Part shown: positions 1 through 11,605 of the stretch, in pieces
Layout of the letters: the number at the start of each line of letters is the position of its first letter
How positions within the stretch are numbered: position 1 is the stretch's first letter
Source: Gracilariopsis chorda
Lineage: Eukaryota > Rhodophyta > Florideophyceae > Gracilariales > Gracilariaceae
Length of the DNA: 64,000 nt
Reading direction: 5' to 3'
Assembly: GCA_003194525.1 (NCBI GenBank)
Contig: NBIV01000074.1
Location: 62,001-126,000 of the forward strand
Position numbers and translations under genes: made by a program
Notes under the pieces: generated by a model
Database searches by the model: none
Seen by the model: only the letters and a program-made list of their open reading frames with translations
Told to the model about the DNA's origin: nothing

Positions 1-3000
1 ACGCATTCAACGTTTCAACATTTTACAAAGAATCACGGCTTTCTAGTATACTTCAACATCAAAGACGGCTAGGTTGCAGCAGACATGATGAGCCATGTGC
101 TATTGGAACGAGGTACCTTCTATAAATCTTGAGCGAGAGTGAGGAAATAGTTTTTTGGGCGTCTCCGCTTCCAATGCACCTGTTTCCTTACTTTTATAGT
201 GTCAGTGTCATAGTGATGCAATAATCAGAGCGGTAGCTCAGTACATGATCCAATATATATTCTCGGCTGCTTTTCTGTACAAGGAAGCCTTCAAGTAATC
301 TCTAGGAGCCCGTGTAAAGGTGTCCACCTATATGAATAGCATTGGATATAACTAAAACGCTGCTTTCTTTGGATTGGATGCAAACATCATGTATTCGAAG
401 ACAACTTTTACTAAGTGCTTGGATGCTCCCGATTTGACCGCTTCAACTTAGATCTTATCCCATCTACAACGGAAACAACTCAGGCTTTAGGTAGCCACCA
501 CGAAATCAAATGGTACAACACAACACCGAAGACACCTGAGAGAGCATGGATATTCATGGCGTGGGATCTGCCCAATAGACTTCCAGCCTGCTGCATAGAA
601 ACGTATAAAAAAAACCATTCTCATCTAAGTCGCAGTGGGTCTGAACCCATCATCCCATCCAATATCGAGGTCACTGAAAGCCATGATTATGAGTACATCA
701 GCGACGCGGCCTGGCGTGAAGGGGAAAACCATGCTCTGTCTGGTCTTATGTATCGCCGCAGCAAGTCTCTAATCGTCGCAAAGCCAGACAGATACCTCCC
801 CTGACCACGAATAGGTCTTGTGCAAACTCATTGGATATATTTCATTTCAGGAATGCCTTACGGAGGGCAATGTAGATATGGGGAGCGAGCTAGAGGATCA
901 GGCTTATAACATGCCGCTTTCACTCAACACAGAGGCCAGGGATGGTGGGCGCAGGGGTAAGCAGGAAAATGGGTAATATTGGTCGTGGAAGGGGTGGATG
1001 TGGGGGAACAGGGGTAAGAAACGAGGCAGAGAATACCCCGTGGCGGAAGATTGGGCGGGTTACAAACGCCGCATGTGGTACGTGGACAGCAAATGGGTTC
1101 CAAACCTAACTCTTGAAACTCAAAGGGACGAAATTGCCAACAGGATTCAGCTGAAGCGAGCTAGCCGCGAGCTAGACGAGAACGTGACCGAGTTCTCCTC
1201 ACGAGATTGTCCTGCGCTGGTACCGCTTACTTGAAGGGAGCCGAAAAATATCGGATTTGTCGTACCGTCTCGTCGCGTGGCCATCAAAGCAGCTTATAAC
1301 TGAAGATTGCCCTAATTGAAGGTACTGGTATTTCCATGGAAAAGAATCTGTCGGAGCGGAGTGGTCAAAAAAGATCTCAAAGTCAGCATGGAGCCATTAG
1401 GAGCACGTGAAGGGCCGTATAATCTGCTTGTGCCCCCTCCGTTCTCGCAATCAGGTCCAACAAATCACTACCCGCTCTGCTCTTCGGGAAGATATTTGAG
1501 ACTGCTTCATCTTTCTTCTTCGGAAACTTCTCTTTCTCTCCGTCCCTCGCCGTTGATCTCATGAGTAAACGAATCTCCAAAAGCAACCTCTCATACTATA
1601 ACAACACCCCAATACCGTCACCTACATCACTTGTACTGAACGAAGACACCAACAACTGCAGCACCACAGACTTCGAAAATGTCAAGTCTGTTCGTGACCG
1701 CACGCCAGTGCAGCTTACACAAAGCGTATCAACCTTCTTCAACCCAACCTCCAATTCATTCACCTTGTCTCATCTCGCCACAGCCCCAGTCGAGTCACCA
1801 ACTGTCCAAGACTCCTCATTTCAGACAGCCCCAGAGGCATTCTTTGAAAAGGAACACCTCATAGCCTCTTTTATGTCATTTTCTACACCACACAAATACA
1901 TCACTGCCCTCCACAATTTTATAGAATTCATCACTAGTCTTGCCCAGCTTGGAATAACGATTGAATAGGTCGTAGCACAATATATTCCGCACAAACATGC
2001 TCATAAACGCCATCCTAGCGTGCAACAGAAAATGTATAGCCTAAAGTGCATACTTTTGCTCACGTTTCCGTGTCTCAAGTCCAAAATTGATCTGTCTCAA
2101 AAATGCATCCCAGGCTGTAAGGACTAGTTCCGTCTCAAAGCTCTGCACCGTTTACTAAGGAGATGTTTTTCGCATTTGCAATGTCTTTTCTACGCTCTAG
2201 TGGCGCTGAGTGCACCACGGTTCCTCTGCTTTTCCTTTCTGATTTTCTAAGGGTTTTTTGAGCCACTTAGAATTTTGTGAGTGTCATGTTGCACGATTTC
2301 ACGACACCGAACGATGACAGTCCTCTTTTTACCCTTACTTGCTGGAGAGTAGATCAAAAATATATTCGTAGCTCGAGAGTACCAGCACAAGAATGCAATG
2401 CCAATGTGGTAAATAGACACAAACTGCGACAAAGAACCAAGATGCAATGTAGAAAGGAATCCCGGTAGTGACCGTACAACATAATGGGCGACAAAGCTGG
2501 GTACAATGTAGCAAAGAGACAACACCAGTGGATAATCTACGCAATCAAAACCGTAGATCAAGCGTAGTGCTGATGATCAGTCCTAGTATAGTGAAATGGT
2601 TTACACGCACGACCAAAGCCTTAGGTCTAGTGCGCAGCCGATGTGCACTGTGCTACAAAACAAGAGCCCAAACAAGGGCAGCGTAGTACAAGCACGGGAG
2701 AAGATGCAAAAGACCGAGCCACAAAACGTAAAAGGGTGAGTGGTGAAGAGTGTGGTTGATGGCAGGGAAGAGCAGACTGCTTTAAAGGAAGGTGAGAGTT
2801 GCAAAAGGAAGGAGAAGTTGTATGGCCCGAGTTTGCTTGGAGGTTGCCGAAATTGGCTTTTATAGACAATTAGGCTTTGCGCATAATCTCCACTTATGCA
2901 TATTAGGTCTAGGTAATAACTCATAACAACCTGTCAGAAGACAATTCCTTGCCATGAACAACCAGCTTGTTAAAAGGTATTATACCTCTTAGAGTATTTT

Positions 3001-4225
3001 GTCGTCTTTATAATATCTGGTGACGGCACTAGATAATTCCATGAACATTGTTCCAGCCACCTCATGATGCCCCGGTCAGACGCAACCGCCATCATTCGCA
3101 ATATATCTGAGGACTTCAGTTCCTCTACCCCATACTGTGACCTCTTCGAAGTGGAAGCCGAAGAAGAAAGCACGTCCTCACCTTCATGGTCCACAAATGG
3201 CAACAGAAACACTTCCTGATTATTTTGAGGGCTTCGGGATTTCCTCGTTTTTACTGCTCGAACTAGAGGACATCTTACCTCGTATTCCGGAGAAAGAGTT
3301 GAAAATGGAAGACTTCCTTACCACTCTCATTGATCTCATATCCAAAGCACCAACATTGTATGTGCGAGGACTGATGAATGGGGCAGTATTTGCTTCAAAA
3401 TGTCATTTCTTGCAGAATTCTACTCCTCTTCATTCTTTCTTCCAAATTATAGACCAAAGTTTTAATAAGTAAACACTGCTGTAACCTTCCTTTAACTTTG
3501 CTTCCTCCCCACAGGCGTGGTAGCTGGAGCGTGTGTGGCAGCGCGTGTAATGCGAAGAGATGCTCTGATAGGTGAGAAACAGGGTTTATAGCACCGTACC
3601 GATGCCAAAGCGGTTGACTTGATGTTCGTCGGCGAGATATTCGTCGTGGCACACACGACAGAGCACGCATATCCCACAGCTGAGGGCCTTCACCTTGCAG
3701 TTTCTTGTGTAGTGTTTGCAGCTGCGCAGCGGTGCTTGTTGCTATTGTAGTGGTTTTGGTTGAAGCGCTGGGGGACGTGGATTTTCGTTGACGTCAAAAG
3801 GCCGGAATTGGTCCTTGAACAGGGTGCAAACGGCGGTTTACAGCTCGCGACGGTGTCTGGGAGCGGGGAAAAGGGGAAATGACGGACGTGGGGCTGGATG
3901 GCGCTGCAGCTGCCGCGCACTATTGCGGCCGGTGCGATCTTAGCGGTTCTGTTTGGGGCGCAGCGGATGTGGCAGCGGGATGTTAGCTGTACCACGGGGG
4001 ACGTGTTCTTGGAAGCGGCGAGAGGCCAGACGCCACGTAGCAAGCAAGCAAAAACTGGAGAGAGCGTCACAAGTATCTGGCGCTACCCAGCAGACAAGGC
4101 AATTTGGCCTCTAAGCACAACGCAAAGGGGCTACGACGCACACGAGGCTGCGCGAAACGGCGATGCAAGAGGAGGGTTAGCCTTTAGAGTGAAATGGCAT
4201 CTCATATTGACTCAACTCCCGTTCC
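1..4225. other. Region without a supported gene
   Basis: I see no recognisable protein family, RNA gene or transposon end in this stretch. Open frames are short, overlap on both strands and mostly lack an ATG near the start. The better ATG-initiated frames are 1561-1968 (+), listed separately, and 3064-3219 (+), about 51 codons, acidic and serine-rich. Neither resembles a known domain. Spliced genes with small exons cannot be excluded by eye. Confidence 0.5.
1561..1968 (+). CDS. Hypothetical Ser/Thr/Pro-rich small protein
   Basis: This frame starts with an ATG and encodes about 135 residues rich in Ser, Thr, Pro and Asn. I see no signal peptide, transmembrane span or recognisable motif. The C-terminal 40 residues are more hydrophobic and could form helices. 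No neighbour suggests a role. Low complexity and the absence of any family resemblance mean it may be a chance open frame; it is listed only because it is the longest ATG-initiated frame in the first 4 kb. Confidence 0.2.
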   Translation: MSKRISKSNLSYYNNTPIPSPTSLVLNEDTNNCSTTDFENVKSVRDRTPVQLTQSVSTFFNPTSNSFTLSHLATAPVESPTVQDSSFQTAPEAFFEKEHLIASFMSFSTPHKYITALHNFIEFITSLAQLGITIE

Positions 4226-4381
4226 TGTGAATGGAAACACGCTGGCCACCAGTTGGGACGTGGTTTACAGTCCACTCGTCCCGACTGGAGGCACCAAATA
4301 AATGACCTCGCTGATCTGCCTTCACCAGCATGATGGGAGGAGGAAGACAGTGGAGATGCCACAAAGCTAGACACAGCTACA
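4226..4381 (+). repeat. 156-bp LTR (5' LTR remnant)
   Basis: The sequence begins TGTGAATGGA and ends CAGCTACA. It is repeated almost exactly at 15859-16014. Its right edge is followed with no gap by TGGTAGCATCGC, which reads as a primer-binding site, so this copy is the 5' LTR of an element whose interior is otherwise lost. Gypsy-1 inserted 227 bp downstream. Confidence 0.7.
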
Positions 4382-4393
4382 TGGTAGCATCGC
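4382..4393 (+). other. Primer-binding site, initiator-Met tRNA-like
   Basis: TGGTAGCATCGC follows the LTR directly. Its complement ends GCTACCA, implying a tRNA whose last acceptor base is U72 next to A73-CCA, as in eukaryotic initiator tRNA-Met. The same 12 bases follow another LTR end at 29560-29571. The tRNA gene itself is not in the window, so the match to its acceptor stem is inferred. Confidence 0.6.
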
Positions 4394-4608
4394 ATGCGGT
4401 TATCGATAACACCGTTGACGTGAGAAAGACGTATCGAGAACAATATCGAAAACGTAAGGGACACAGCAACCGCCAGCGGAAAAGCCGACATTGAATAAAC
4501 CCTGTTTTAGGCTTCTCTCAAAAGCAAGGATTATCTGCACAAAAGAGGTAGAAACGCCAACGTTCTCCACTCCCTATAGCACTTGCGCCTTCGGCGCGCC
4601 TTGCACCC
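4394..4608. other. Remnant between the LTR/PBS and Gypsy-1
   Basis: About 215 bp that would be the start of the interior of the 156-bp-LTR element. No open frame or motif is recognisable. It ends at the CACCC target site used by Gypsy-1. Confidence 0.4.
4604..4608. repeat. Target-site duplication of Gypsy-1 (left)
   Basis: CACCC directly precedes the left LTR and is repeated at 10204-10208 directly after the right LTR. A 5-bp duplication is normal for Ty3/gypsy integrases. Confidence 0.9.
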
Positions 4609-5053
4609 TGTTGATGTTAGCGAGTATCATTTCGAACGGCTGGATGTCCGAAGCGAAAGCAACTTGCAGAAGAAGCTTCACTACGTTACACAGAACCGTG
4701 AGCCTTGTACCGCAGGAAAGCTTAGGAAAAGAAAGGCTTGAAGGAGGTGTGCCCTGCTGTAGAGAGAGCAGCACGCCAACAGCGACGTGAGAACGTTTGA
4801 GCAAGAACCGTTCAAGCTAGACGTACACAAGAGAACGTATTCTTTATTGTATAGAACAGCTAGAAATCCTGTACTACACGGAGTAGCACAAAAATGCAGA
4901 GCTGTCGTACGAAGTATAAAAAGACCGATCACCCGCAGAAGAGCAGTGATCGGGGGCATCCTGGGCAGGAGATCCGGGGTCCTTGTGCCTGTTCCTGTTG
5001 CCTGCGCTACTGCACTCACGTCATCGCACTCTGCAACCCTGTTCTGATCAACA
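4609..5053 (+). repeat. Gypsy-1 5' LTR
   Basis: 445 bp with terminal inverted bases TGTTGAT/ATCAACA. A TATA-like TATAAAAAG lies at 4915-4923, which would place transcript initiation about 30 bp downstream. The sequence just after the LTR (AAGCGCTTTGATC) does not match a usual tRNA 3' end, so self-priming or an unusual tRNA is possible. Confidence 0.93.
4915..4923 (+). promoter_or_regulatory. TATA box in the Gypsy-1 5' LTR
   Basis: TATAAAAAG sits about 140 bp before the end of the LTR, a typical place for the U3/R border of an LTR retrotransposon. The same motif is in the 3' LTR at about 10065-10073. Confidence 0.55.
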
Positions 5054-5104
5054 AAGCGCTTTGATCTCTTTCTGCAAAGAGTAATAGAACGGTTTTGGAG
5101 CAAG

Positions 5105-8100
5105 ATGTCGTCGTATGGGATAATCAACACGATCCAGGCCCCTACTCTCGAAGGAGCCTCGCAGCCCGAGCTCATCAAATTCGAAGTCAATTTCGCTGCG
5201 TACAATGAGCGCATCGAAGATATCAATTCGGCAAGGCCCCCAAGTCAGCGAATCAAAGCAGCATCAATCAGGCAATGTATGAAGCCAAGACTTTTACACA
5301 GCCTTTGCATTCTTGGCCGTATTGGAAACGCTGGATCATCCGACGAGGCCACGGACGAGGCCGTGAAGATCTGGTTTGACGCACGTTTAGCATCGACGAT
5401 CTCGAACCTAAGCGACCGAGTGGAAGAGGCATTGGCCACCGTGAAGTACAAGCATATGCATCGGGACCCGTCTGGAGCCGCCGAAAACCTTGTGTTGGAA
5501 ACAATCGCTGCTTTGGATGAATACAATGCTTCCAGCATTATCACGGACCGCGATCAGTGTAAGGAACTTATTGCCAAGCTGGTGAAGAAGCTGGAACCTG
5601 CTGAGCTGCGGCAGATTGTAACGGACCAGATGCGCCTCTGGAAAAAGGAGCAGAAATGGGATATTAAGTTCTTTACAAATACGATATCCACACTTGCCGC
5701 ACAGGTGCACACCGTACAGTGCGCAATGGCAAAACTGAAGCGGAAAAATACGCACATGCGTGAGCAAGGTAGGCACGCAGGGAGAAATGAAGGACCGGAT
5801 CGGAAGAGATTGCGAAGAACCCCGGGAAAGCCGCATAGTAACGACATCGAGAGAACTAAAGGAGACAAGAAGAAATCTACAGAGATGTATGCCGCCGGGG
5901 AATGGAAGAAGCCGTGTTTGAACGTAGAGAAGTGCTCAGGGATTCATCCAATCAGTAAATGTCCGGTGACTACGAAGGAAGAGAGACGTGAGCTACTGGA
6001 CAAGCATTTCGGCAAGAAGAAAACGCTTAAGGTGAGAGCCGTTTCTCTTGGCCCAGCAAGCGAGTCGGAGCCAAATGCCGAGGAAGGAAGGTACAGAATC
6101 TTCCTGAACGACATCGAAGCAGCGGCATTGGGGGACTCTGGCGCAGACTATTCAACGATTCCGTCAGATTGTTTCGAAACTATTATAGCCAAGTATCCGG
6201 AACTCGTGGTCGAACAGCTCCCAATCCCACTATCCGTTGAGACTGCACTGTGTGCCAAGGACTTAGGACAGTCCGTTTTTGCTCGAAGGAGGGTGAGCCT
6301 GAACCTGACGATAATACTGCCACAGACAGGATTGCCGGTGTGTATCAGAGGAGTTCAATTCCTGATTGCGGACTCGAAAATGCCGGAAATCCTGCTGGGC
6401 AGGCCTCTCCTGAAAGCCATGGGATTCGATTTCAACGCCCATTTGCAACGCATGGCACCTCTGATAGACGGTAAGTCGGAACAAGAACTGCGTGAAAGGA
6501 CGTACACACTGGCATCGACAAGCTATCACGGGGCGAGATACACTGATGGCGATGAAGACCCAATTGAATTGCCCGAGTGCCTCCATGCCGGTTTCGGACC
6601 TGACACAGTTGAAGAAATAGAAGCAGCGATCAGGTCGGCAGTCGGTGAGGCAAGGAAGAATGGCATGTCTGACACGGGCGCCAAAAGGCTGGAAGTCCTG
6701 CTGAAGAAGAATCGAAGCAGTTTCGGGATTCAATTGGGATCACAACCGCCAGCAGACGTACGCCCATTGTCGATCAAACTCGCATCAAACGCCAAACCGT
6801 ACCGCACACCACAGCGAAGATATTCCACAGCTCAGAGAGCGTTCATCTCCCACACCATCAAGCAATTAGAAAAAATTGGCGCCGTGTACAAGAACGATCA
6901 GGCAAGGTGGGCGTGCCCCGCACTGGCAGTACCGAAACCCGGAACAGATAAACTACGGTTTACTGTTGACCTACGCGGAACAAATTCTCGGACTGTACCA
7001 CTGCAGTCGGCTATGCCTCACTTGGAATCAATGTTACAGGAATGCAGCGGAAGTAGATGTTTCGCCAATATCGATTTCACGCACGGATACTGGCAGCTGC
7101 CGCTCGATGAGATGTCCCAGGAACTGATGTCGATCCAGACACCGTTAGGAATTTACTCCCCAACCAGAACATTACAAGGAGGCACGGACTCTGGCAATCA
7201 TTTCCAAGCCGTGACGAGGGAAAAATTTGAAGGAAGGGTCCAAAGGATGCTGCAATGGTTGGACGACTTTCTCATCCACGCCCAAAATGAAGAGCAGCTC
7301 CTATCTGAACTAGAAGCATTCCTCCAAGTGTGTAGCGAGGTGGGTTTCAAATTAAATCCGAAGAAGTCTTGTTTCTATGCCACTGAAGTCAAGTTCTGCG
7401 GGAGAATCATTTCGGCCGAAGGTGTCCGTTTCGACCCTAGGAATTTCGAGGTCCTGTTGAGAATGAAAGCACCACAGACTGCGAACGAGTTGCAGCAACT
7501 GCTGTGCGCAACCAATTGGCTGAGGAATTCTATACCGAACTACGCGCGCCTTATCGAACCGCTACACAACATGTTGGAAGAAGCATGCCGGAGAACGGGG
7601 AAAAGAACGAAGAAAGCGTTGAAGAAGGTGCGACTCAATTGGACTGCCGAGCATGCCGAAGCATTCGAACTGGTCAAGAAACAACTGGCACGAGCAACAA
7701 CACTCTCGCTCCCGAAGGAAGGTTATAGGATTTGTCTCTTTACGGATGCATCCGAAACTCATTGGGCAGGAATTTTGACTCAGTCCTCTGAATCAGATAA
7801 GGACAAGAAGATCGAGGACCAATTGCACGAGCCCCTCTGCTTCTTATCCGGTGCGTTTAATGGGTCCTCCGAGAGGTGGAGTGTACCGGAAAAGGAAGGG
7901 TACGCCATCGTAGAGTCCATGTGCAGGCTGGACTACCTCATCGTCGGGCGGACTGTATCAATATATACGGATCACGCGAACCTCGTATATATTTACGACC
8001 CATACGGTCGTAACCCTGGGGTACCTAGGCATGTTGCAAACAAACTCACAAGGTGGGCTCTGAAGTTGAACGCATTTCGATTCGTGATAGAACACGTGTC

Positions 8101-9724
8101 TGGGGAACGAAACTTTTGGGCTGATATGCTTACAAGATGGGCTGTCAAAGCCAAACGGACGGTAGAACCAACCGCCACGGGACGTATTCGAGCACTGATG
8201 ACAGCACCAATCAACCCCGGCCTGGTCAAGGACAACGACTGGCCCACGATGCACGATATTATTACGTCACAGAATAGCAGCAGTGTGGCGCCTCCAGCCC
8301 AATACACAAAGACAAACGGCATCATACGAACCCCGAAAGGTCAGATCTGGATTCCGGAAGGAGATGAGAAACTACAGTTCAGAATCATGATTGCCGCTCA
8401 CACTGGGAAAGGAGGACATCGAGCAACAGATCCCACATTCGATACCGTAGCAGCGCAATTTTGGTGGAAAGACCTAAAGAAACACATTAGTGCCTTCACT
8501 AGATCTTGTCTGCACTGCCTTGCTACTGAGTCTGGAAGGATGGTACCGAGACCGTTGGGTCACACCATGCACGCCAACAAGCCAAACGAGTTGATACATT
8601 TCGACTATTGCTACATGGGAAAGGGAGAGCACGGTGAAATATACTCCCTTATTGTGAAGGATGACCTGTCTGGCTATGTGTGGCTGAGAGCGGTAGAAGA
8701 AGCTGACGCGGAAACGACTGCAGATGTACTCATGGATTGGTTCGCGGCTTTTGGTGTCTCAAGATCATGGGTTTCAGATCAAGGCAGTCATTTCAAAAAC
8801 AAGCTCGTGAAGCTACTCGCACAGAAGCTGAAGGCAAGCCATCATTTCACTCTTCCCTACTGCCCGTGGACCAACGGTTCAGTTGAGGTAGTCTGCAGAG
8901 AGTTACTTAGGACATGTCGAGCAATGCTTTCATAATTCCAACTTCCCCAGTCAGCCTGGCCGTCCGTACTGCCACTGGTCCAATCAGCTCTGAACAGCGC
9001 ACCGGCGAGAAGACTGAACGGAAGTTGCCCTCTCACAGTGTTCACAGGGCTGCCACAGGACTCCCCATTGACTGCTATTCTACGAGGGAAAGCAGAAGTG
9101 AAATCTGTACAAGATATCAAGGTATCTCAATCAACGGCTCTGAAGAACTTAGACAAGTTACATCAGGCCTTACAGAACATCCATCGCGTATGCGCGGAAC
9201 GATCAGGGAAACAGCGCAAAGCTTCGGTCGACGCGCATAATCGTCGTACTGGTGTGAAACCCGTCAATTTCTGCAAAGGAGATTTTGTATTGAAGGCGGT
9301 AATGCAGAGAAATATCCGGGCAAAGACCTGCCTGAGGTGGCAAGGACCTTTTCGCGTCACGGAATGCCGCCAACAGTATATTTTTGAAGTCGAAGATCTG
9401 GCTACGGGAAAAAAGGAACTCGTACACGGAAGGAGGCTGAAACTTTTCCAAAACAAGGATTTCGAAGTTACAGAGGAGCTACGAGAACATCTGGCATATC
9501 AGAAGAACGAACTGTTGGTAATCGAGGACTTCCAGGATATTCGCGTACGAAAGAGAAATATCGAACTATTACTGAAGTGGACAGGTTTCGAGAACAATGA
9601 GGCTGACTGGGTTGATTTAAAATCATTACAACAGGATGTGCCAGATTTAGTACAAGAATATCTCACGGAAACGAAGAAAGGAGGAACACGCAGACAACGA
9701 AATGTAATCGCATCCATTAACTAA
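5105..9724 (+). pseudogene. Gypsy-1 gag-pol polyprotein with one nonsense codon
   Basis: A single frame of about 1540 codons starts at ATG 5105, 51 bp after the LTR, and is broken once, by TAA at 8933-8935. In order: gag with a helical N-terminus and a non-canonical Cys/His cluster (CSGIHPISKC); retropepsin LGDSGAD near residue 342; RT with active site QWLDDFL near residue 719; RNase H LFTDASE near 878; integrase zinc domain (H, H, C, C, near 1098-1140) and catalytic D (HFDY, ~1166), D (SDQGSHF, ~1225) and E (SVEVV, ~1261); then, after the stop, the rest of the integrase in the same frame. A chromodomain follows at about 9519-9670 (aromatic/acidic pattern with LLKWTGF and ADWVD). The stop falls just after the catalytic Glu. 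The LTRs are nearly identical, so this is a recent point change or a sequencing error. Confidence 0.92.
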
Positions 9725-9749
9725 AAATAACCAACCACGGAGGCTGGCT

Positions 9750-9758
9750 ATGGGGGAC
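9750..9758 (+). other. Polypurine tract region of Gypsy-1
   Basis: ATGGGGGAC lies immediately before the 3' LTR, where a plus-strand priming purine tract is expected. The tract is short. Confidence 0.5.
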
Positions 9759-10203
9759 TGTTGATGTTAGCGAGTATCATTTCGAACGGCTGGATGTCCG
9801 AAGCGAAAGCAACTTGCAGAAGAAGCTTCACTACGTTACACAGAACCGTGAGCCTTGTACCGCAGGAAAGCTTAGGAAAAGAAAGGCTTGAAGGAGGCGT
9901 GCCCTGCTGTAGAGAGAGCAGCACGCCAACAGCGACGTGAGAACGTTTGAGCAAGAACCGTTCAAGCTAGACGTACACAAGAGAACGTATTCTTTATTGT
10001 ATAGAACAGCTAGAAATCCTGTACTACACGGAGTAGCACAAAAATGCAGAGCTGTCGTACGAAGTATAAAAAGACCGATCACCCGCAGAAGAGCAGTGAT
10101 CGGGGGCATCCTGGGCAGGAGATCCGGGGTCCTTGTGCCTGTTCCTGTTGCCTGCGCTACTGCACTCACGTCATCGCACTCTGCAACCCTGTTCTGATCA
10201 ACA
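9759..10203 (+). repeat. Gypsy-1 3' LTR
   Basis: A 445-bp direct copy of 4609-5053 with one base difference found. It is followed by the duplicated target CACCC at 10204-10208. Confidence 0.93.
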
Positions 10204-10208
10204 CACCC
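10204..10208. repeat. Target-site duplication of Gypsy-1 (right)
   Basis: CACCC, matching 4604-4608. Confidence 0.9.
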
Positions 10209-10259
10209 AACCACTTTTACCTGGACTTGCACCTACTCGTTTTGCGCTCCCAGACCATC

Positions 10260-10795
10260 TCCCGCCCCTCACCAGCCTGTGCACACTCCGCCCTCTCCTC
10301 GCTGGACTTGCTCCTACTCGTGTTGCACTCCAGAACCATCTTCCGCCCCCCGGCAGCCCGTGCACACTCCGCCTTCTCCGCGCAAGACTTGCGCCTACTG
10401 GTGTGGCGCTCTCGAACAACCTTCTCCCCCCCCGGCAGCCCGTGCACACTACGCCTTCTCAGCACCAGACGTGCGCCTACTGGTGTGGCGCTCCCGACCA
10501 ATCTCCCCCCCGGCAGCCCGTGTACACTCCGCCTTCTCCGCGCAAGACTTGTGCCTACTAGTGTGGCGCTCTCGAACAACCTTCTCCCCCCCGGCAGCCC
10601 GTGCCCACTCCGCCTTCTCAGCGCCAGACTTGCGCCTACTGGTGTGGCGCTCCCGAACAATCTCCCCCCCGGCAGCCCGTGCACATTCCGCGTTCTCCGC
10701 GCAATACTTGCGCCTACTGGTGTGGCGCTCTCAAACAATCTTCCCCCCCCGGAAGCCCGTGCACACTCCGCCTTCTACACGCCGGACAACCTTCC
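10260..10795 (+). repeat. Dimeric minisatellite upstream of Copia-1
   Basis: About seven tandem units of 78-82 bp. Unit starts (CGGCAGCCC or variant) lie at about 10270, 10351, 10433, 10511, 10592, 10670 and 10750. Units alternate between two types, one with CGCGCAAGACTTG and one with AGC(A/G)CCAGAC(G/T)TG, giving a higher-order period near 160 bp. Every unit ends in a run of 6-8 C. Long open frames across it are a by-product of repeat length and base composition. It ends about 240 bp before the Copia-1 TATA box, so it probably lies in the U3/promoter region. Confidence 0.9.
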
Positions 10796-11605
10796 CCCGC
10801 CTGCGCCCATTGTTGAGTCGCTGCCAAACCCCCCCCGTATCCGGCGTTGCGTTAGAGCGTGCGCACTAGAAGCTTCTTGAAAGCCACCGTGTCGTTGAAC
10901 AACCCTCGCCCCTGGCTTTTGGTCTGGACCGATCACCTGAAGCTTCTAGTGGCGACAAATCGCAGTTACTGCACGCTCCGCATAACCGCCTTCAACATTG
11001 GACCACGAACACAGACGGTGAACCGGAACTACTATATAAAGTCCTGAATAAGGCCTCCGCCGCTATTAACCCTTCAGGGAAGTTAGCACTTGGCTGAGCT
11101 AAGGTTCGCAAGCCGAATACCGGTTGGGAATCGACTGGGGACTTGAACTAAGCCTGCGGATAGCGCACTTGCCGTAGAACTGGCTCAGCCTGGGTGAGTG
11201 TAGCTGTTCGTAAGGGGACAGGGTGTCTCGTCGTTCGGCCCGGACCTTGGTGAAGACAAGGACGTTTCAAGGAGCAAGATCGTCGCGCAAGTAGCCGTAA
11301 GGAATCAGAGGGGGCCAACTGGTGAACACATATCACGTTGTTAGTAACCTCTCCTGGACATTCCGTAGGTTGCACGCACCCTCGTTCTGGATTGTGCAGA
11401 ACTTGGACGGGCCGCTGAAATCGCATCTCACCGAGAGAGTCTTACTCGGAGCCAGAGGTCTGACCTTTAGGGAACCGGAGATAGTATCTCCTGCCAGTGT
11501 ACCCGGCTACGCAAAAGTAGTAGAAGGATCCCTTAACCGGTAGGGGACCGGTGAAGAATTCTATCTGCCAGTCTCCCTTAGTGTCGCGTTGAGTGATACT
11601 CCGCG
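10796..11605 (+). other. Copia-1 promoter and leader region
   Basis: It contains a TATA box at 11033-11040 and a leader that matches the Copia-2 leader (about 30480-31050) with scattered differences. Shared blocks include GGCCTCCGCCGCTATTA, CGGTTGGGAATCGACTGG and ACCGAGAGAGTCT. An inverted pair, ACTAGAAGCTTC (10865-10876) and GAAGCTTCTAGT (10939-10950), lies upstream of the TATA box. I could not place the 5' LTR end or the primer-binding site. Confidence 0.6.
11033..11040 (+). promoter_or_regulatory. TATA box of Copia-1
   Basis: TATATAAA lies 565 bp before the gag start and just upstream of the leader shared by both copia copies. Copia-2 has lost an obvious TATA at the equivalent position. 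Confidence 0.5.

Larger units (their letters stand above)
4609..10203 (+). mobile_element. Gypsy-1: complete chromodomain Ty3/gypsy element
   Basis: The element has two 445-bp direct LTRs (4609-5053 and 9759-10203), starting TGTTGATG and ending TGATCAACA, flanked by the 5-bp duplication CACCC. One long frame (5105-9724) encodes gag, protease, RT, RNase H, integrase and a chromodomain in the order of chromoviruses. The LTRs differ at only one position that I found (T at 4748, C at 9898), so the insertion is recent. A purine-rich tract precedes the 3' LTR. No TGG-type primer-binding site follows the 5' LTR, so the priming mode is unclear. Confidence 0.95.

Noticed and set aside
3137-3472. 111-codon plus frame
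   Set aside because: No ATG at the start, overlaps other frames and has no recognisable domain.
10260-10795. CRISPR-like array
   Set aside because: Units are contiguous 78-82-bp repeats without unique spacers, in a eukaryotic retrotransposon promoter.
10044-10880. Long plus-strand frames across the first minisatellite
   Set aside because: Repeat units near multiples of three and C-rich sequence keep several frames open at once. No ATG context or domain.
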